DNA of 64,000 nt, from the NCBI GenBank assembly GCA_021789695.1, contig JAJYJH010000003.1, positions 1 to 64,000 on the forward strand, given 5' to 3'. Shown one piece after another: positions 31,065 to 38,482 of the stretch. The translations under genes were made by a program, and so were the position numbers. The DNA comes from a bacterium. Lineage in GTDB: Bacteria > Elusimicrobiota > Elusimicrobia > Elusimicrobiales > UBA9959. The notes beneath the pieces are model-generated. The model did no database searches and was not told where the DNA came from. It saw only the letters and a program-made list of their open reading frames with translations. Within the stretch, counting starts at the first letter, position 1, and each line of letters begins with the position of its first letter.

Positions 31065-32339
31065 TCATTTCCGGCCGTCCGGGAGCGGGGCGTCGGAGAA
31101 ATATTCGAGATTCTCCCTGTAATACTCTTTTTTCGCCGGGTTCTTCTCGGCGGCCAGCTTGCCGGCGTAGTACTTTATAGCCCCGGGCCAAGTCTCCTTC
31201 CGAAGAGGCTCCAGGTCCTCCGGGAACGGACGGCCGGTGACGGCGCAGGCGTTCCCGAGCGACTTCAGGTACTGGCTCAGTTCCTCCATCCCCATCTTCC
31301 CGCTGTTGTCGCGGATAAAGGAGGCCGCTTCCAGTATGGCCAGCGCCCCTTTCGTCCTGAGCGATTCCAGCGTTTTGGGATCCATACCGTACCTCCCGGA
31401 GTTCGCGTCGGCCACGGCCAGGCAATCCAGCGCCAGCGGGTAGTTCTTCTCTTCCAGCGCGGTCGTTCCGACAAAAAGCAGCGCGCGGGAGCTGAAGGCC
31501 GGCCAGCGCTTCCTGTAGAAGCCGTCCAGAAAGGCGGCGTACGCCTTCTTTTCCCTGTCCAGGCGCGCCAGCCGGCCGGCGTCCTTCCTGTACTCGGCCA
31601 CGGCGCCGGAGGCGTAGGCCATCACCTTCTCTCCGGCCAGGCCGCTCCGCTTCTCCCTCTCGGCCCTGCCGAGAGTAAGGTAGCCGCGTTCCTCCTCGTA
31701 GTAACGGCGGATCTTCTCCTTGTACTTCCCGGGGTCCAGCGACAGCGTGAAGTAACTGCCCAGGACATTGGAGGTATAGACGTCGCTGTACTCGCCGCGA
31801 ATGAACTTGCGAAGCAGGCCCGGCTCCGCCCTCATCAGCTCGTCGACGTACATATCCTCGCGCAGGTAGGCCTCGTACTCGAACTCCAGCGGGTTGGCCC
31901 CGGCGTCGCGGCGGTACTCAGGGTACTTGTAGTACTGCAGCGCGTGGACCAGCTCGTGCAGGTAGACCGGGCTTACGTGTTCTACCAGGAACAGGCGCAC
32001 CTTGCTGTTGCTCCACAGCACCTCCACCACCTGCGGGTCCCGGAAACCCTTCGCCTCGAAGAACCGGAGGATGTAGCGGGAGTTCAGATAGACGGCGTTG
32101 GCGGACGGATCGAACCAGGCCAGCGAGTCGGAGCGGTCGCTCCTGGCCAGGACGCGCAGTTCGCCGTACTTTTCCCTCCCCCGCAGGCGGTCCAGCAGTT
32201 CCCGGCCGGTGCGGGTTGTCCGGAGCTTGGTGCCCAGTTCGGCCTTCAGCACGGAGCTGAGCCGCGCGTCGTAGCGGTAGGCCGAGGCCGGGCACGGCAG
32301 CAGCAACGCCGCTAAAAGCAGTATGGACGACCCGCGCAT
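31065..32339 (-). CDS. Secreted protein with HELVH metallopeptidase-like motif
   Basis: The 424-residue protein has a signal peptide (about 1-20, LLLAALLLPCPASA). A zincin-like YLHELVHALQYY (about 128-139, HExxH) is followed about 20 residues later by FEYEAYLRED, which could supply the third Glu ligand. The C-terminal half (about 200-400) is helical and rich in Lys/Glu/Tyr with TPR-like segments. No named peptidase family was recognised. TATAAT lies 7 nt before ATG without an SD, implying a leaderless mRNA. It stands alone between the BMC operon and ytxH. Confidence 0.6.
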   Translation of the reverse strand: MRGSSILLLAALLLPCPASAYRYDARLSSVLKAELGTKLRTTRTGRELLDRLRGREKYGELRVLARSDRSDSLAWFDPSANAVYLNSRYILRFFEAKGFRDPQVVEVLWSNSKVRLFLVEHVSPVYLHELVHALQYYKYPEYRRDAGANPLEFEYEAYLREDMYVDELMRAEPGLLRKFIRGEYSDVYTSNVLGSYFTLSLDPGKYKEKIRRYYEEERGYLTLGRAEREKRSGLAGEKVMAYASGAVAEYRKDAGRLARLDREKKAYAAFLDGFYRKRWPAFSSRALLFVGTTALEEKNYPLALDCLAVADANSGRYGMDPKTLESLRTKGALAILEAASFIRDNSGKMGMEELSQYLKSLGNACAVTGRPFPEDLEPLRKETWPGAIKYYAGKLAAEKNPAKKEYYRENLEYFSDAPLPDGRK

Positions 32340-32346
32340 ATTACGG

Positions 32347-32352
32347 ATTATA
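32347..32352 (-). promoter_or_regulatory. -10 box of the HELVH gene, leaderless spacing
   Basis: A perfect TATAAT on the minus strand ends 7 nt before the ATG at 32339. There is no room for an SD. Confidence 0.5.
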
Positions 32353-32392
32353 TAGCTTTGCCGGCGGCCGGGCCATAGGCTTTACCGCGCGT

Positions 32393-32421
32393 TTGACAAA
32401 CGCAGCGGCAATGTTTAAGAT
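32393..32421 (+). promoter_or_regulatory. Promoter of the ytxH-like gene
   Basis: Perfect -35 TTGACA (32393-32398), 17-nt spacer and TAAGAT (32416-32421). A leader of about 30 nt with GGAGG precedes ATG. It is the best consensus promoter in the window. Confidence 0.65.
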
Positions 32422-32456
32422 TACAGGGAAGCAGGCGGAATTTCACGGAGGCTATT

Positions 32457-32681
32457 ATGTCTGAGAACAGAGGAAGTGAGATTATCGGCGCTTTCATCAT
32501 CGGCGGCCTCATCGGGGCCGCGCTCGGTATGCTGTTCGCCCCCGCGGCCGGCAGCGAGACGCGCGAGAAGCTGGGCGAATGGTTCGACGAGAACAAGACG
32601 AAGGCCAAGGAGAAATTGGACAAGCTGGAGGGAGAGATAAAGAAACGCAAGGAGCAGCTGTTCAAAAACGCGGAGGAGTGA
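32457..32681 (+). CDS. YtxH-domain small membrane protein
   Basis: The 74-residue protein has a glycine-rich hydrophobic helix (about 9-30, GAFIIGGLIGAALGMLFAP) followed by AGSETREKLGEW and a Lys/Glu-rich amphipathic tail. This is the YtxH (Pf12732) pattern. The family is general-stress associated in Bacillus; molecular role is unknown. A monocistronic unit is indicated by its own strong promoter, SD and terminator. Strong expression is likely. Confidence 0.85.
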   Translation: MSENRGSEIIGAFIIGGLIGAALGMLFAPAAGSETREKLGEWFDENKTKAKEKLDKLEGEIKKRKEQLFKNAEE

Positions 32682-32697
32682 GAGGACAACTCTTTCC

Positions 32698-32730
32698 GGG
32701 AAAACCCCGCCGCCGGCGGGGTTTTCCTTT
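32698..32730. terminator. Terminator after ytxH, probably bidirectional
   Basis: AAAACCCCGCC (32701-32711) pairs perfectly with GGCGGGGTTTT (32715-32725) around a 3-nt loop. T-tracts occur on both strands, so it may also serve the minus-strand symporter gene ending at 32756. Confidence 0.88.
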
Positions 32731-32755
32731 CCGCACCGGATTCGGCGGGCAGGCC

Positions 32756-34267
32756 TCAGTCCTGCCCCCCCTGCCGGGCGTCCGCGGCCCGGCCTCCCAG
32801 TCTGGATTCCAGCGGGGCCAGCAGCCAGCCGATGACGAAAGTGGAAACCGTCCCTATCACTATTATCCAGCTCCAGCCCAGAGGGGCTACGCCCTTCTCG
32901 GAGAGATAAAGCGCCGCGCCCGCCAGCACGGAGCTGGCGCACATGGCGACGACGTTTCCCCTGTTGACGGCCCTCTTCGTCATCAAGCCCAGCAGGAACA
33001 CGCCCAGCAAGCTGCCGGCCGTGACGCCGTTGATCTTAAAGGCGAGCCAGAGCATGCGCCCGGAGCCGCCCGCGCAGAGCCACGCTATCCACGCCAGCAA
33101 CAGGCCGAAGACGACCACGCTGACACGCGAGGCGAAAAGATAATGCCGCTCCGTCCCGTCTTTCCTTACCAGCGGCCGGTAGATATCGGTGATGAACGAG
33201 GAGGACAGCGAATTGAGCGGCGAGTCTATGCTGGCCATCACGATTGCCGTGAGCACCAGGCCCTTGAGGCCGGCGGGCAGCACATAAATGGTGAAATGGG
33301 AAAGTATCTTGTCCGGGTTGGCCGGCAGCGGCAGCGATGGGTGCTGCTTGTAGAAGACGAACAGCAGCGTGCCTATGCCGAGGTAAAGCCAGGTCACCGG
33401 AAGGCTCGCGAAGATGGTGGCGATAATTGTCTTCTGGCTCTCGCGGCGGGTCTCCAGCGTCAGAAGCCGCTGCATTAGTTCCTGGTCGGTGCCGAACGAG
33501 GCCATCGAGCCGAATACTCCGTTGAGTATGGCGACCCACAGCACATTCGGGTCTTTCATGCTCCAGCGGAAATCGAAGACGGAGAGCTTGCCGGCCGCGG
33601 AGGCGGTATTCCAGGCCCCGGCCAGGCCGCCGTTGATGTGCAGTATCAGGTACAGCGCCAACGCTCCGCCGGCGACGTAGAAGGTCGTCGCCTCGAAAGC
33701 GCCGGTCCACAGCACGGCCTTGATACCGCCAAAACCTATAAAGATTACGCTGACCAGCGTGAACAGGGCTATCGTCCAGCCGAGATGCCAGCCCATTATG
33801 ACCGCGACGGCAAGGGAGGCCGCGTAGAGCCTGACCCCGGAGGCGAACAGGCGCGTTATGAAGAAGAAGGAGGAGCCGGCGTACTGCGTCTCCGCGCCGA
33901 AACGGTGCTTGAGAAACTCGTAAATCGTGGTGCAGTTGAACTTGTAGAAGGCCGGGATGAAGAAGAGCGCTATCAGGATGCGGGCCGAAGCCGAGCCGAT
34001 GAAGAACTGCAGGTACTGCCAGTTCTCGGTGAAGCCGACCGGCGGAATGCCGACTATCGTCATAGCGCTGATCTCGGTGGCCACGAAGGACAGCGTGCCT
34101 ACCCAGACCGGGGTCTTGCGGCTGCCCAGGAAGTAGTCCCGCGTGTCCGTCTCGCCCCTGCCCTTGAAATAGGAGATAACGAACAGCGTTATCACCGCGG
34201 CGGCCAGCAGCGCGTAGTCCAGCGGGGCCAGCCCGGTGATGCGTTGAAAACCGGCGGCGGCGTTCAT
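32756..34267 (-). CDS. Sodium:solute symporter (SSS family)
   Basis: The 503-residue transporter has about 13 TM helices. It begins LDYALLAAAVITLFVISY, followed by RDYFLGSRKTPVWVGTLSFVATEISA. The Na+-site region FVATEISAMTIVGIPPVGF and FGGIKAVLWT are typical of the NIS/SGLT-like branch (RxxxFLAgrs...s.fAtw.Sa). Substrate is unknown, but the ATG overlaps the GH3 hexosaminidase stop by 4 nt. Uptake of an amino sugar, sialic-acid-like or anhydro-muropeptide product is therefore a reasonable guess. It is the last gene of the mazG-GH3-SSS run. Confidence 0.9.
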   Translation of the reverse strand: MNAAAGFQRITGLAPLDYALLAAAVITLFVISYFKGRGETDTRDYFLGSRKTPVWVGTLSFVATEISAMTIVGIPPVGFTENWQYLQFFIGSASARILIALFFIPAFYKFNCTTIYEFLKHRFGAETQYAGSSFFFITRLFASGVRLYAASLAVAVIMGWHLGWTIALFTLVSVIFIGFGGIKAVLWTGAFEATTFYVAGGALALYLILHINGGLAGAWNTASAAGKLSVFDFRWSMKDPNVLWVAILNGVFGSMASFGTDQELMQRLLTLETRRESQKTIIATIFASLPVTWLYLGIGTLLFVFYKQHPSLPLPANPDKILSHFTIYVLPAGLKGLVLTAIVMASIDSPLNSLSSSFITDIYRPLVRKDGTERHYLFASRVSVVVFGLLLAWIAWLCAGGSGRMLWLAFKINGVTAGSLLGVFLLGLMTKRAVNRGNVVAMCASSVLAGAALYLSEKGVAPLGWSWIIVIGTVSTFVIGWLLAPLESRLGGRAADARQGGQD

Positions 34268-35736
34268 GCCGCGCCTCCCATCGATATCTTCACGGGCATG
34301 GTCCCGGCCGCCCTCTCCTTGCCGGCCAGCACGCGCGCGGCAGTCCGCTGAAAATCCTCCAGAGCGCAGAAAGCGCAGAGTCCCGCCGACGGGGCCAGGC
34401 CGTCGAGCGCGAACGGGCTGCCGAAAGCCAGCAGCACGGAGGCAGCAGCGCCGGCTATGGCGGCTTCCAGCGCGGCCATCGCCTCGGCGGACAGGCCTAT
34501 GCTGCCCCCTCCGGCGCGGGGACCGCAGAAGCAACCGGCAGCCAGCTTCATGCCGCAGCCGGGCTGGTAGGGTTCCACGCGCACCCCTAGCGAGGCAAGT
34601 TCCTCGGTGAAAGCGCGGCCTTTCCAGTCCTCGCGCCGGGCCAGCGGCTCAAGATAGCCGACCGTATCTCCAGCCGCGAGGGAGAACCTTCCAGCCGAAG
34701 CCCAAGCCAGACACGACGGGGCCGCCTCGAAACCGAAAGCCAGATGCTCAGGGCAACGCAGCGCGCCCGACGGCAGCGGCTGCTGCCTGAAAGAGGAGAG
34801 TTTGCGGACCAGCGCGTCCTGCCTGGCAAGGGCGGCCTCGACAGCGGCGGCGGATATGGCTCCTTCCCCGAAAGCGCGCAGCAGGGCCGTGTGCAGCGCG
34901 AAAGGGTCCTCGGGCGCCAGAAGCACGTCCGCGCCGGCGATGAAGGCCTTCACCCCGGCGAGGGGGTCCGCGGAGACGGCCTTCATCTCCAGCGCGTCGG
35001 TAACAATCAGGCCAGGGAAGCCGAGACTACCCCTGAGCAGGCCGGTCAATATTTCTTTCGAAAGCGAGGCCGCAACGGAGCGGTCCAGCTCCGGAAGCAT
35101 CAGATGGCCGGCCATCACGGCGTCGGCCCGGCGCGCCAACCCGGCAAAAGGCCTCAGATCCGCCTCCTGCAGGGAAAAAAAATCCTTCTCCACGGACGGC
35201 AGCTCCAGGTGCGAATCCGCGGCGGTTCCGCCGTGCCCGGGAAAATGCTTAAGGCAGGAGAGCGCGCCCTGCGAGCCCAACCCGGAAATAAAGGCCCGGG
35301 CCATGGAGGAAACCAGGGAGGGATCGGCCCCGAAGGATCTGACGTTGACTATGGGGTTGTCAGGGCGGTAGGCGAGGTCGACCACGGGGGCCAGCACCCA
35401 ATCCACCCCTAGAGCGCGCGCTTCCAGGCCCGTGATTTCGCCCTTGCGCCTGGCCAGGGCCTCCAACCCGGAGGCGCCTATAGCCATGTTGGAGGGCAGC
35501 TCGGTGGCGCCACGCACCCACTTTCCGGCGCCGTACTCGTAATCGGCCGAGATGAGCAGCGGGGTAGCCGAGGCCGACTTGAGCAGCGCCGACATCCCGC
35601 GCACCTCGTCAGCGGAGCCGCCGTAGAGGCAGAAGCCTCCGACTCCGAGCTCCGCCAGCTGGACGGCCCGGTCGGGGTCGGAAATCCCGAACCTGAAGGC
35701 AGGGTGGATGAGACGTGCAAGCTTTCCCGGTTTCAA
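34264..35736 (-). CDS. Glycoside hydrolase family 3 beta-N-acetylhexosaminidase (NagZ-like)
   Basis: The 490-residue protein has the GH3 N-terminal domain. LLISADYEYGAGKWVRG precedes the NagZ signature KHFPGHGGTAADSHLELP (about 205-222, with the His-Asp general acid dyad). VTDALEMKAV near residue 290 holds the nucleophile Asp. NagZ removes GlcNAc from muropeptides. A further region of about 150 residues after the barrel exceeds single-domain NagZ. No ATG fits; TTG at 35736 forms a TTGA overlap with the mazG stop, giving the right N-terminus. No signal peptide is seen. Confidence 0.85.
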   Translation of the reverse strand: MKPGKLARLIHPAFRFGISDPDRAVQLAELGVGGFCLYGGSADEVRGMSALLKSASATPLLISADYEYGAGKWVRGATELPSNMAIGASGLEALARRKGEITGLEARALGVDWVLAPVVDLAYRPDNPIVNVRSFGADPSLVSSMARAFISGLGSQGALSCLKHFPGHGGTAADSHLELPSVEKDFFSLQEADLRPFAGLARRADAVMAGHLMLPELDRSVAASLSKEILTGLLRGSLGFPGLIVTDALEMKAVSADPLAGVKAFIAGADVLLAPEDPFALHTALLRAFGEGAISAAAVEAALARQDALVRKLSSFRQQPLPSGALRCPEHLAFGFEAAPSCLAWASAGRFSLAAGDTVGYLEPLARREDWKGRAFTEELASLGVRVEPYQPGCGMKLAAGCFCGPRAGGGSIGLSAEAMAALEAAIAGAAASVLLAFGSPFALDGLAPSAGLCAFCALEDFQRTAARVLAGKERAAGTMPVKISMGGAA

Positions 35737-36188
35737 GATCTCTTCCCGCGGGCGGCGCGGGCCTTCTCCGTTTTTTTGATGCGCTTCCACTCGCGCAGCA
35801 CCTGCGCCGGGGTCTCCAGCCTGCCGCCTCCAAAAACGTGAGGGTGGCGGCGGACCATCTTGGCATTGACCGTCCGTATAACGTCGGAGAGTCTGAAACG
35901 CCCGGCCCTGCGGGCCAGCTCGCTGTGAAAGACCACCTGCAGCAGCACGTCGCCGAGTTCCTCGCGTAGGTTGGCCCAATCCTTGCGGCGCACGGCCAGG
36001 CCCACCTCGCCGGCCTCCTCGTGCAGGTACTTGAGCAGCGTAGAGTGGGTCTGTCGGCGGTCCCACGGGCAGCCGTCAGGGTCCAGCAGCAGCTTCATGA
36101 TGCGCGACAGAGAGGCCAGACTGCCGCTGCGTGCGAGCCGGAGGCCCTCGCGGGACGTCGCTGTTCTTTTTGCGGCTTTTCTAATCAT
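35733..36188 (-). CDS. mazG: MazG-family nucleoside triphosphate pyrophosphohydrolase, single domain
   Basis: The 151-residue protein carries one MazG domain: LLLDPDGCPWDRRQTHSTL (about 29-47), then the metal-binding EEAGEVGLA and EELGDVLLQVVFHS helices, and KMVRRHPHVFGG. E. coli MazG has two such domains in about 263 residues, so this is a half-size form like many others. It hydrolyses dNTPs or NTPs to monophosphates, for house-cleaning. ATG at 36188 follows TATACT by 7 nt with no SD (leaderless). It is divergent from thyX and overlaps the GH3 gene. Confidence 0.88.
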   Translation of the reverse strand: MIRKAAKRTATSREGLRLARSGSLASLSRIMKLLLDPDGCPWDRRQTHSTLLKYLHEEAGEVGLAVRRKDWANLREELGDVLLQVVFHSELARRAGRFRLSDVIRTVNAKMVRRHPHVFGGGRLETPAQVLREWKRIKKTEKARAARGKRS

Positions 36189-36195
36189 CTGTAAA

Positions 36196-36201
36196 AGTAT
36201 A
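36196..36201 (-). promoter_or_regulatory. -10 box of mazG operon, leaderless spacing
   Basis: TATACT on the minus strand lies 7 nt before the mazG ATG. It overlaps by 2 nt the plus-strand TATAAT of thyX. Confidence 0.4.
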
Positions 36202-36205
36202 TAAT
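36200..36205 (+). promoter_or_regulatory. Putative -10 box of thyX
   Basis: TATAAT on the plus strand, 49 nt before the thyX ATG, is followed by a leader with GGAGGG. The two divergent -10 boxes interlock, so the two polymerases would compete. Confidence 0.4.
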
Positions 36206-36254
36206 TTTGTAACGGTTTCCCGAAAAGCGGCTGCGCCGCGGCGGCGGAGGGTTG

Positions 36255-36953
36255 ATGACAGGAACAGATATAAAGGCCGGCCAGGACCTTGTGAAGGTCT
36301 TGGACAACGGCTTCGTGAAGCTGGTCGATTTCCTCGGCGGAGACTCGCGGGCGGTGGATTCCGCCAGGGTTTCGTTCGGTTCGGTCTCCAAGGGGGAAGC
36401 CGCGGACCGCAAGCTGATAGAATACCTGTTGGAACACGGACACCTAAGCCCGTTCGAGCACTCCGTCTTCCAGTTTCACGTCAAGTGTCCCATCTTCGTA
36501 GCGCGCCAGTGGATGCGCCACCGCATCGCCTCCTACAACGAGATATCGGCGCGCTACACCGAGGTGAACGACGAGTTCTATTTTCCGGAGGCTTTCCGAG
36601 CGCAGGACCGGAGCAACAGGCAGGGCTCGTTGGAATACTCTTCGCTGGACCAGGAGAGGATGAAGGCCATTTACGACCGGGCGATAAAGGGCTCCTACGC
36701 CGCCTACAAGGAGTTGCTGGACGCCGGCGCAGCCCGCGAAATGGCCCGCATGGTGCTGCCGGTGGCGCAGTACACACAGTTCTACTGGAGCATCAACGCC
36801 CGCAGTCTGCTTAACTTCATTTCCCTGCGCGCCGACTCCCACGCGCAATGGGAGATACGCCGCTACGCCGAGGCCATACAGACCATCTTCCGCGCCAAAA
36901 TGCCGTGGACTTGGGAGGCCTATTGCGAACTTCATGAAAAGAACCCTCGTTAA
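36255..36953 (+). CDS. thyX: Flavin-dependent thymidylate synthase
   Basis: The 232-residue FAD enzyme methylates dUMP to dTMP using methylene-tetrahydrofolate and NAD(P)H. The ThyX signature RHRxxSxNExSxRY is present as RHRIASYNEISARY (about 91-104). GHLSPFEHSVFQFHVKCP precedes it, and WSINARSLLNFISLR (about 177) follows with the dUMP-binding Arg. ATG at 36255 is preferred over TTG at 36252 because of GGAGGG spacing. It works just before Tmk (258-875) and overlaps the adaptor gene by 20 nt. Confidence 0.97.
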   Translation: MTGTDIKAGQDLVKVLDNGFVKLVDFLGGDSRAVDSARVSFGSVSKGEAADRKLIEYLLEHGHLSPFEHSVFQFHVKCPIFVARQWMRHRIASYNEISARYTEVNDEFYFPEAFRAQDRSNRQGSLEYSSLDQERMKAIYDRAIKGSYAAYKELLDAGAAREMARMVLPVAQYTQFYWSINARSLLNFISLRADSHAQWEIRRYAEAIQTIFRAKMPWTWEAYCELHEKNPR

Positions 36954-37791
36954 GACCACCGCTTTGCTGCTCTGGCTGGCGCCGGCGGCCGTGGCGCAGG
37001 TCCCCTGGAAGACCGGGCCCGAGCACGGCATCAAGATAGGGGACATTAAGGTGGTCTCCCCCGTAACGGGGATCTCCACCGCCCAGGACACCTACGACGT
37101 GTTCGCTCCTTTCGACGGGAGGGTCGAGGACGTAGAGGCGGAGCTTTTCGGCTTCGTAAGGAAGAAGACCCTGCTGGCGCGCATGGTCTCCACCGACATG
37201 GCCGCGCTGCTCGACGCCAGCCCTGACTCCCAAAAGCTGACCGAGCAGCGCTGGAAGGACATTTACAAATACACGGAGATAAAGCCGGAGACGGAGGGCG
37301 TTATTTCCGACGTATACGTTAAGCCGGGCGACAGGGTGAGCAAGGGGAACCGCCTCTTCACCGTGGCGAAGAAGGTCATCATAATCGGCAGGAACACCGC
37401 GCCGCTCTACTCCGCCCTGTCCGCCGGCATGAAGGCCAGGGTGACGCATGTCCGCACAGGCGCCAAATTCGACGCCACGCTGACCAATTTCCTGCCGGTG
37501 AAGGGCGACCCACGCACGGACCGCATCTGGCTGCAGGTGGACGACCTCAGAGCCGGGATCAAGATAGGGGAGCAGTTCGACGGCACGCTTCTTGTGGGCG
37601 AAAGCAAGCACACGATGCTGGTGCCGCGCGGGGACCTGATAGAGTCCGGCGGCAGGCTCTTCCTGGTCACGGAGGTTAAGCCTGGGTTGCAGACCGCGGA
37701 CAAGGTAGAAATCCTCGGCCACACCTCCCTTTACCTGGAGCCGCAAACAGCGGCGGGAGTAGACAATGGAAAAGATAAAAAAAACCGCTGA
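36934..37791 (+). CDS. Periplasmic HlyD/RND-adaptor-like protein (orphan)
   Basis: The 285-residue protein has a signal peptide (about 1-21, ALLLWLAPAAVAQ). A barrel-sandwich (lipoyl) hybrid appears in two halves: VFAPFDGRVEDVEAELFGFVRKKTLLARM (about 55) and IKPETEGVISDVYVKPGDRVSKGNRLF (about 115-141). A beta-barrel follows. The hairpin between the halves is very short, unlike full tripartite pump adaptors. No inner-membrane transporter or outer-membrane factor is adjacent. It overlaps thyX and the HemQ-like gene, so all three are co-transcribed. Partner unknown. Confidence 0.7.
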   Translation: MKRTLVKTTALLLWLAPAAVAQVPWKTGPEHGIKIGDIKVVSPVTGISTAQDTYDVFAPFDGRVEDVEAELFGFVRKKTLLARMVSTDMAALLDASPDSQKLTEQRWKDIYKYTEIKPETEGVISDVYVKPGDRVSKGNRLFTVAKKVIIIGRNTAPLYSALSAGMKARVTHVRTGAKFDATLTNFLPVKGDPRTDRIWLQVDDLRAGIKIGEQFDGTLLVGESKHTMLVPRGDLIESGGRLFLVTEVKPGLQTADKVEILGHTSLYLEPQTAAGVDNGKDKKNR

Positions 37792-38464
37792 GATCTTCTC
37801 CAGCTTCATGTTCGTGAAGCTGCAGCCTGAGTTCCGCCGCCTTATCTCCAACGAAAAGATCACCGCCAAGCAGGAGTTCGAGAATATGGTCGGCTCGGCC
37901 CAGGAGAAGCTCTTCCTGCGGACCTATATGGTCTCCGGCTTCCGCTCCGACTCGGATATCCTTTTCTGGCGTATGTCGGACGACCTGCCCTACCTGCAGG
38001 AGGTCTGCGCGCGCACCTTCTCCTCCGGGGCGGGCAGATATTTCACCCAGTCCTACACCTACCTCGGAGTCTACCAGGTCCAGGACGCGGGCCTGCAGAA
38101 AAAGGACCTGGATTTCGGCTTCCTGCCCAAAGGCACTTTCGGACGCTTCCGCTACCTGCTTTTCCACCCGGTCGTAAAGACCCACGCCTGGTACGAACTC
38201 TCGGACGAGGAGCGCGCCAAGCTCATGGCGGACAGGACCCAGGTGCTCTCCCGCTACCGCGACATACAGGAGAACTTTTTCATGTCGTACGGTCTCGACG
38301 AGCCCGATATGCTCGTCGCCCGCGAGGCCAGGGCCCTGGACGACCTGACAGCCGCCACGCAGGAATTGCGCCAGCAGCGCATCAAGAGCTACACCTGCGG
38401 CGACAAGCCGGTCTTCCTGTGTCTGGGCCGGGACCTGCGCGAGATTATGGACGCAATAAGCTGA
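37766..38464 (+). CDS. Chlorite dismutase/HemQ-family protein lacking the heme His
   Basis: The 232-residue protein matches the Cld/HemQ fold pattern: SGFRSDSDILFWRMSDDLPYLQ (about 57-78), FHPVVKTHAWYELSDEER (about 133-150) and SYGLDEPDMLVAREA (about 174-188). HemQ is coproheme decarboxylase of heme synthesis, and Cld degrades chlorite. In both a proximal His follows the 'eeR..lM.eH' stretch; here that position is R157 (KLMADRTQ). A normal heme ligand is therefore missing and the function is uncertain. The gene overlaps the adaptor by 26 nt and is followed by glgC 18 nt later. Confidence 0.72.
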   Translation: MEKIKKTAEIFSSFMFVKLQPEFRRLISNEKITAKQEFENMVGSAQEKLFLRTYMVSGFRSDSDILFWRMSDDLPYLQEVCARTFSSGAGRYFTQSYTYLGVYQVQDAGLQKKDLDFGFLPKGTFGRFRYLLFHPVVKTHAWYELSDEERAKLMADRTQVLSRYRDIQENFFMSYGLDEPDMLVAREARALDDLTAATQELRQQRIKSYTCGDKPVFLCLGRDLREIMDAIS

Positions 38465-38482
38465 CGGCGGTTCGGAGGCAAC

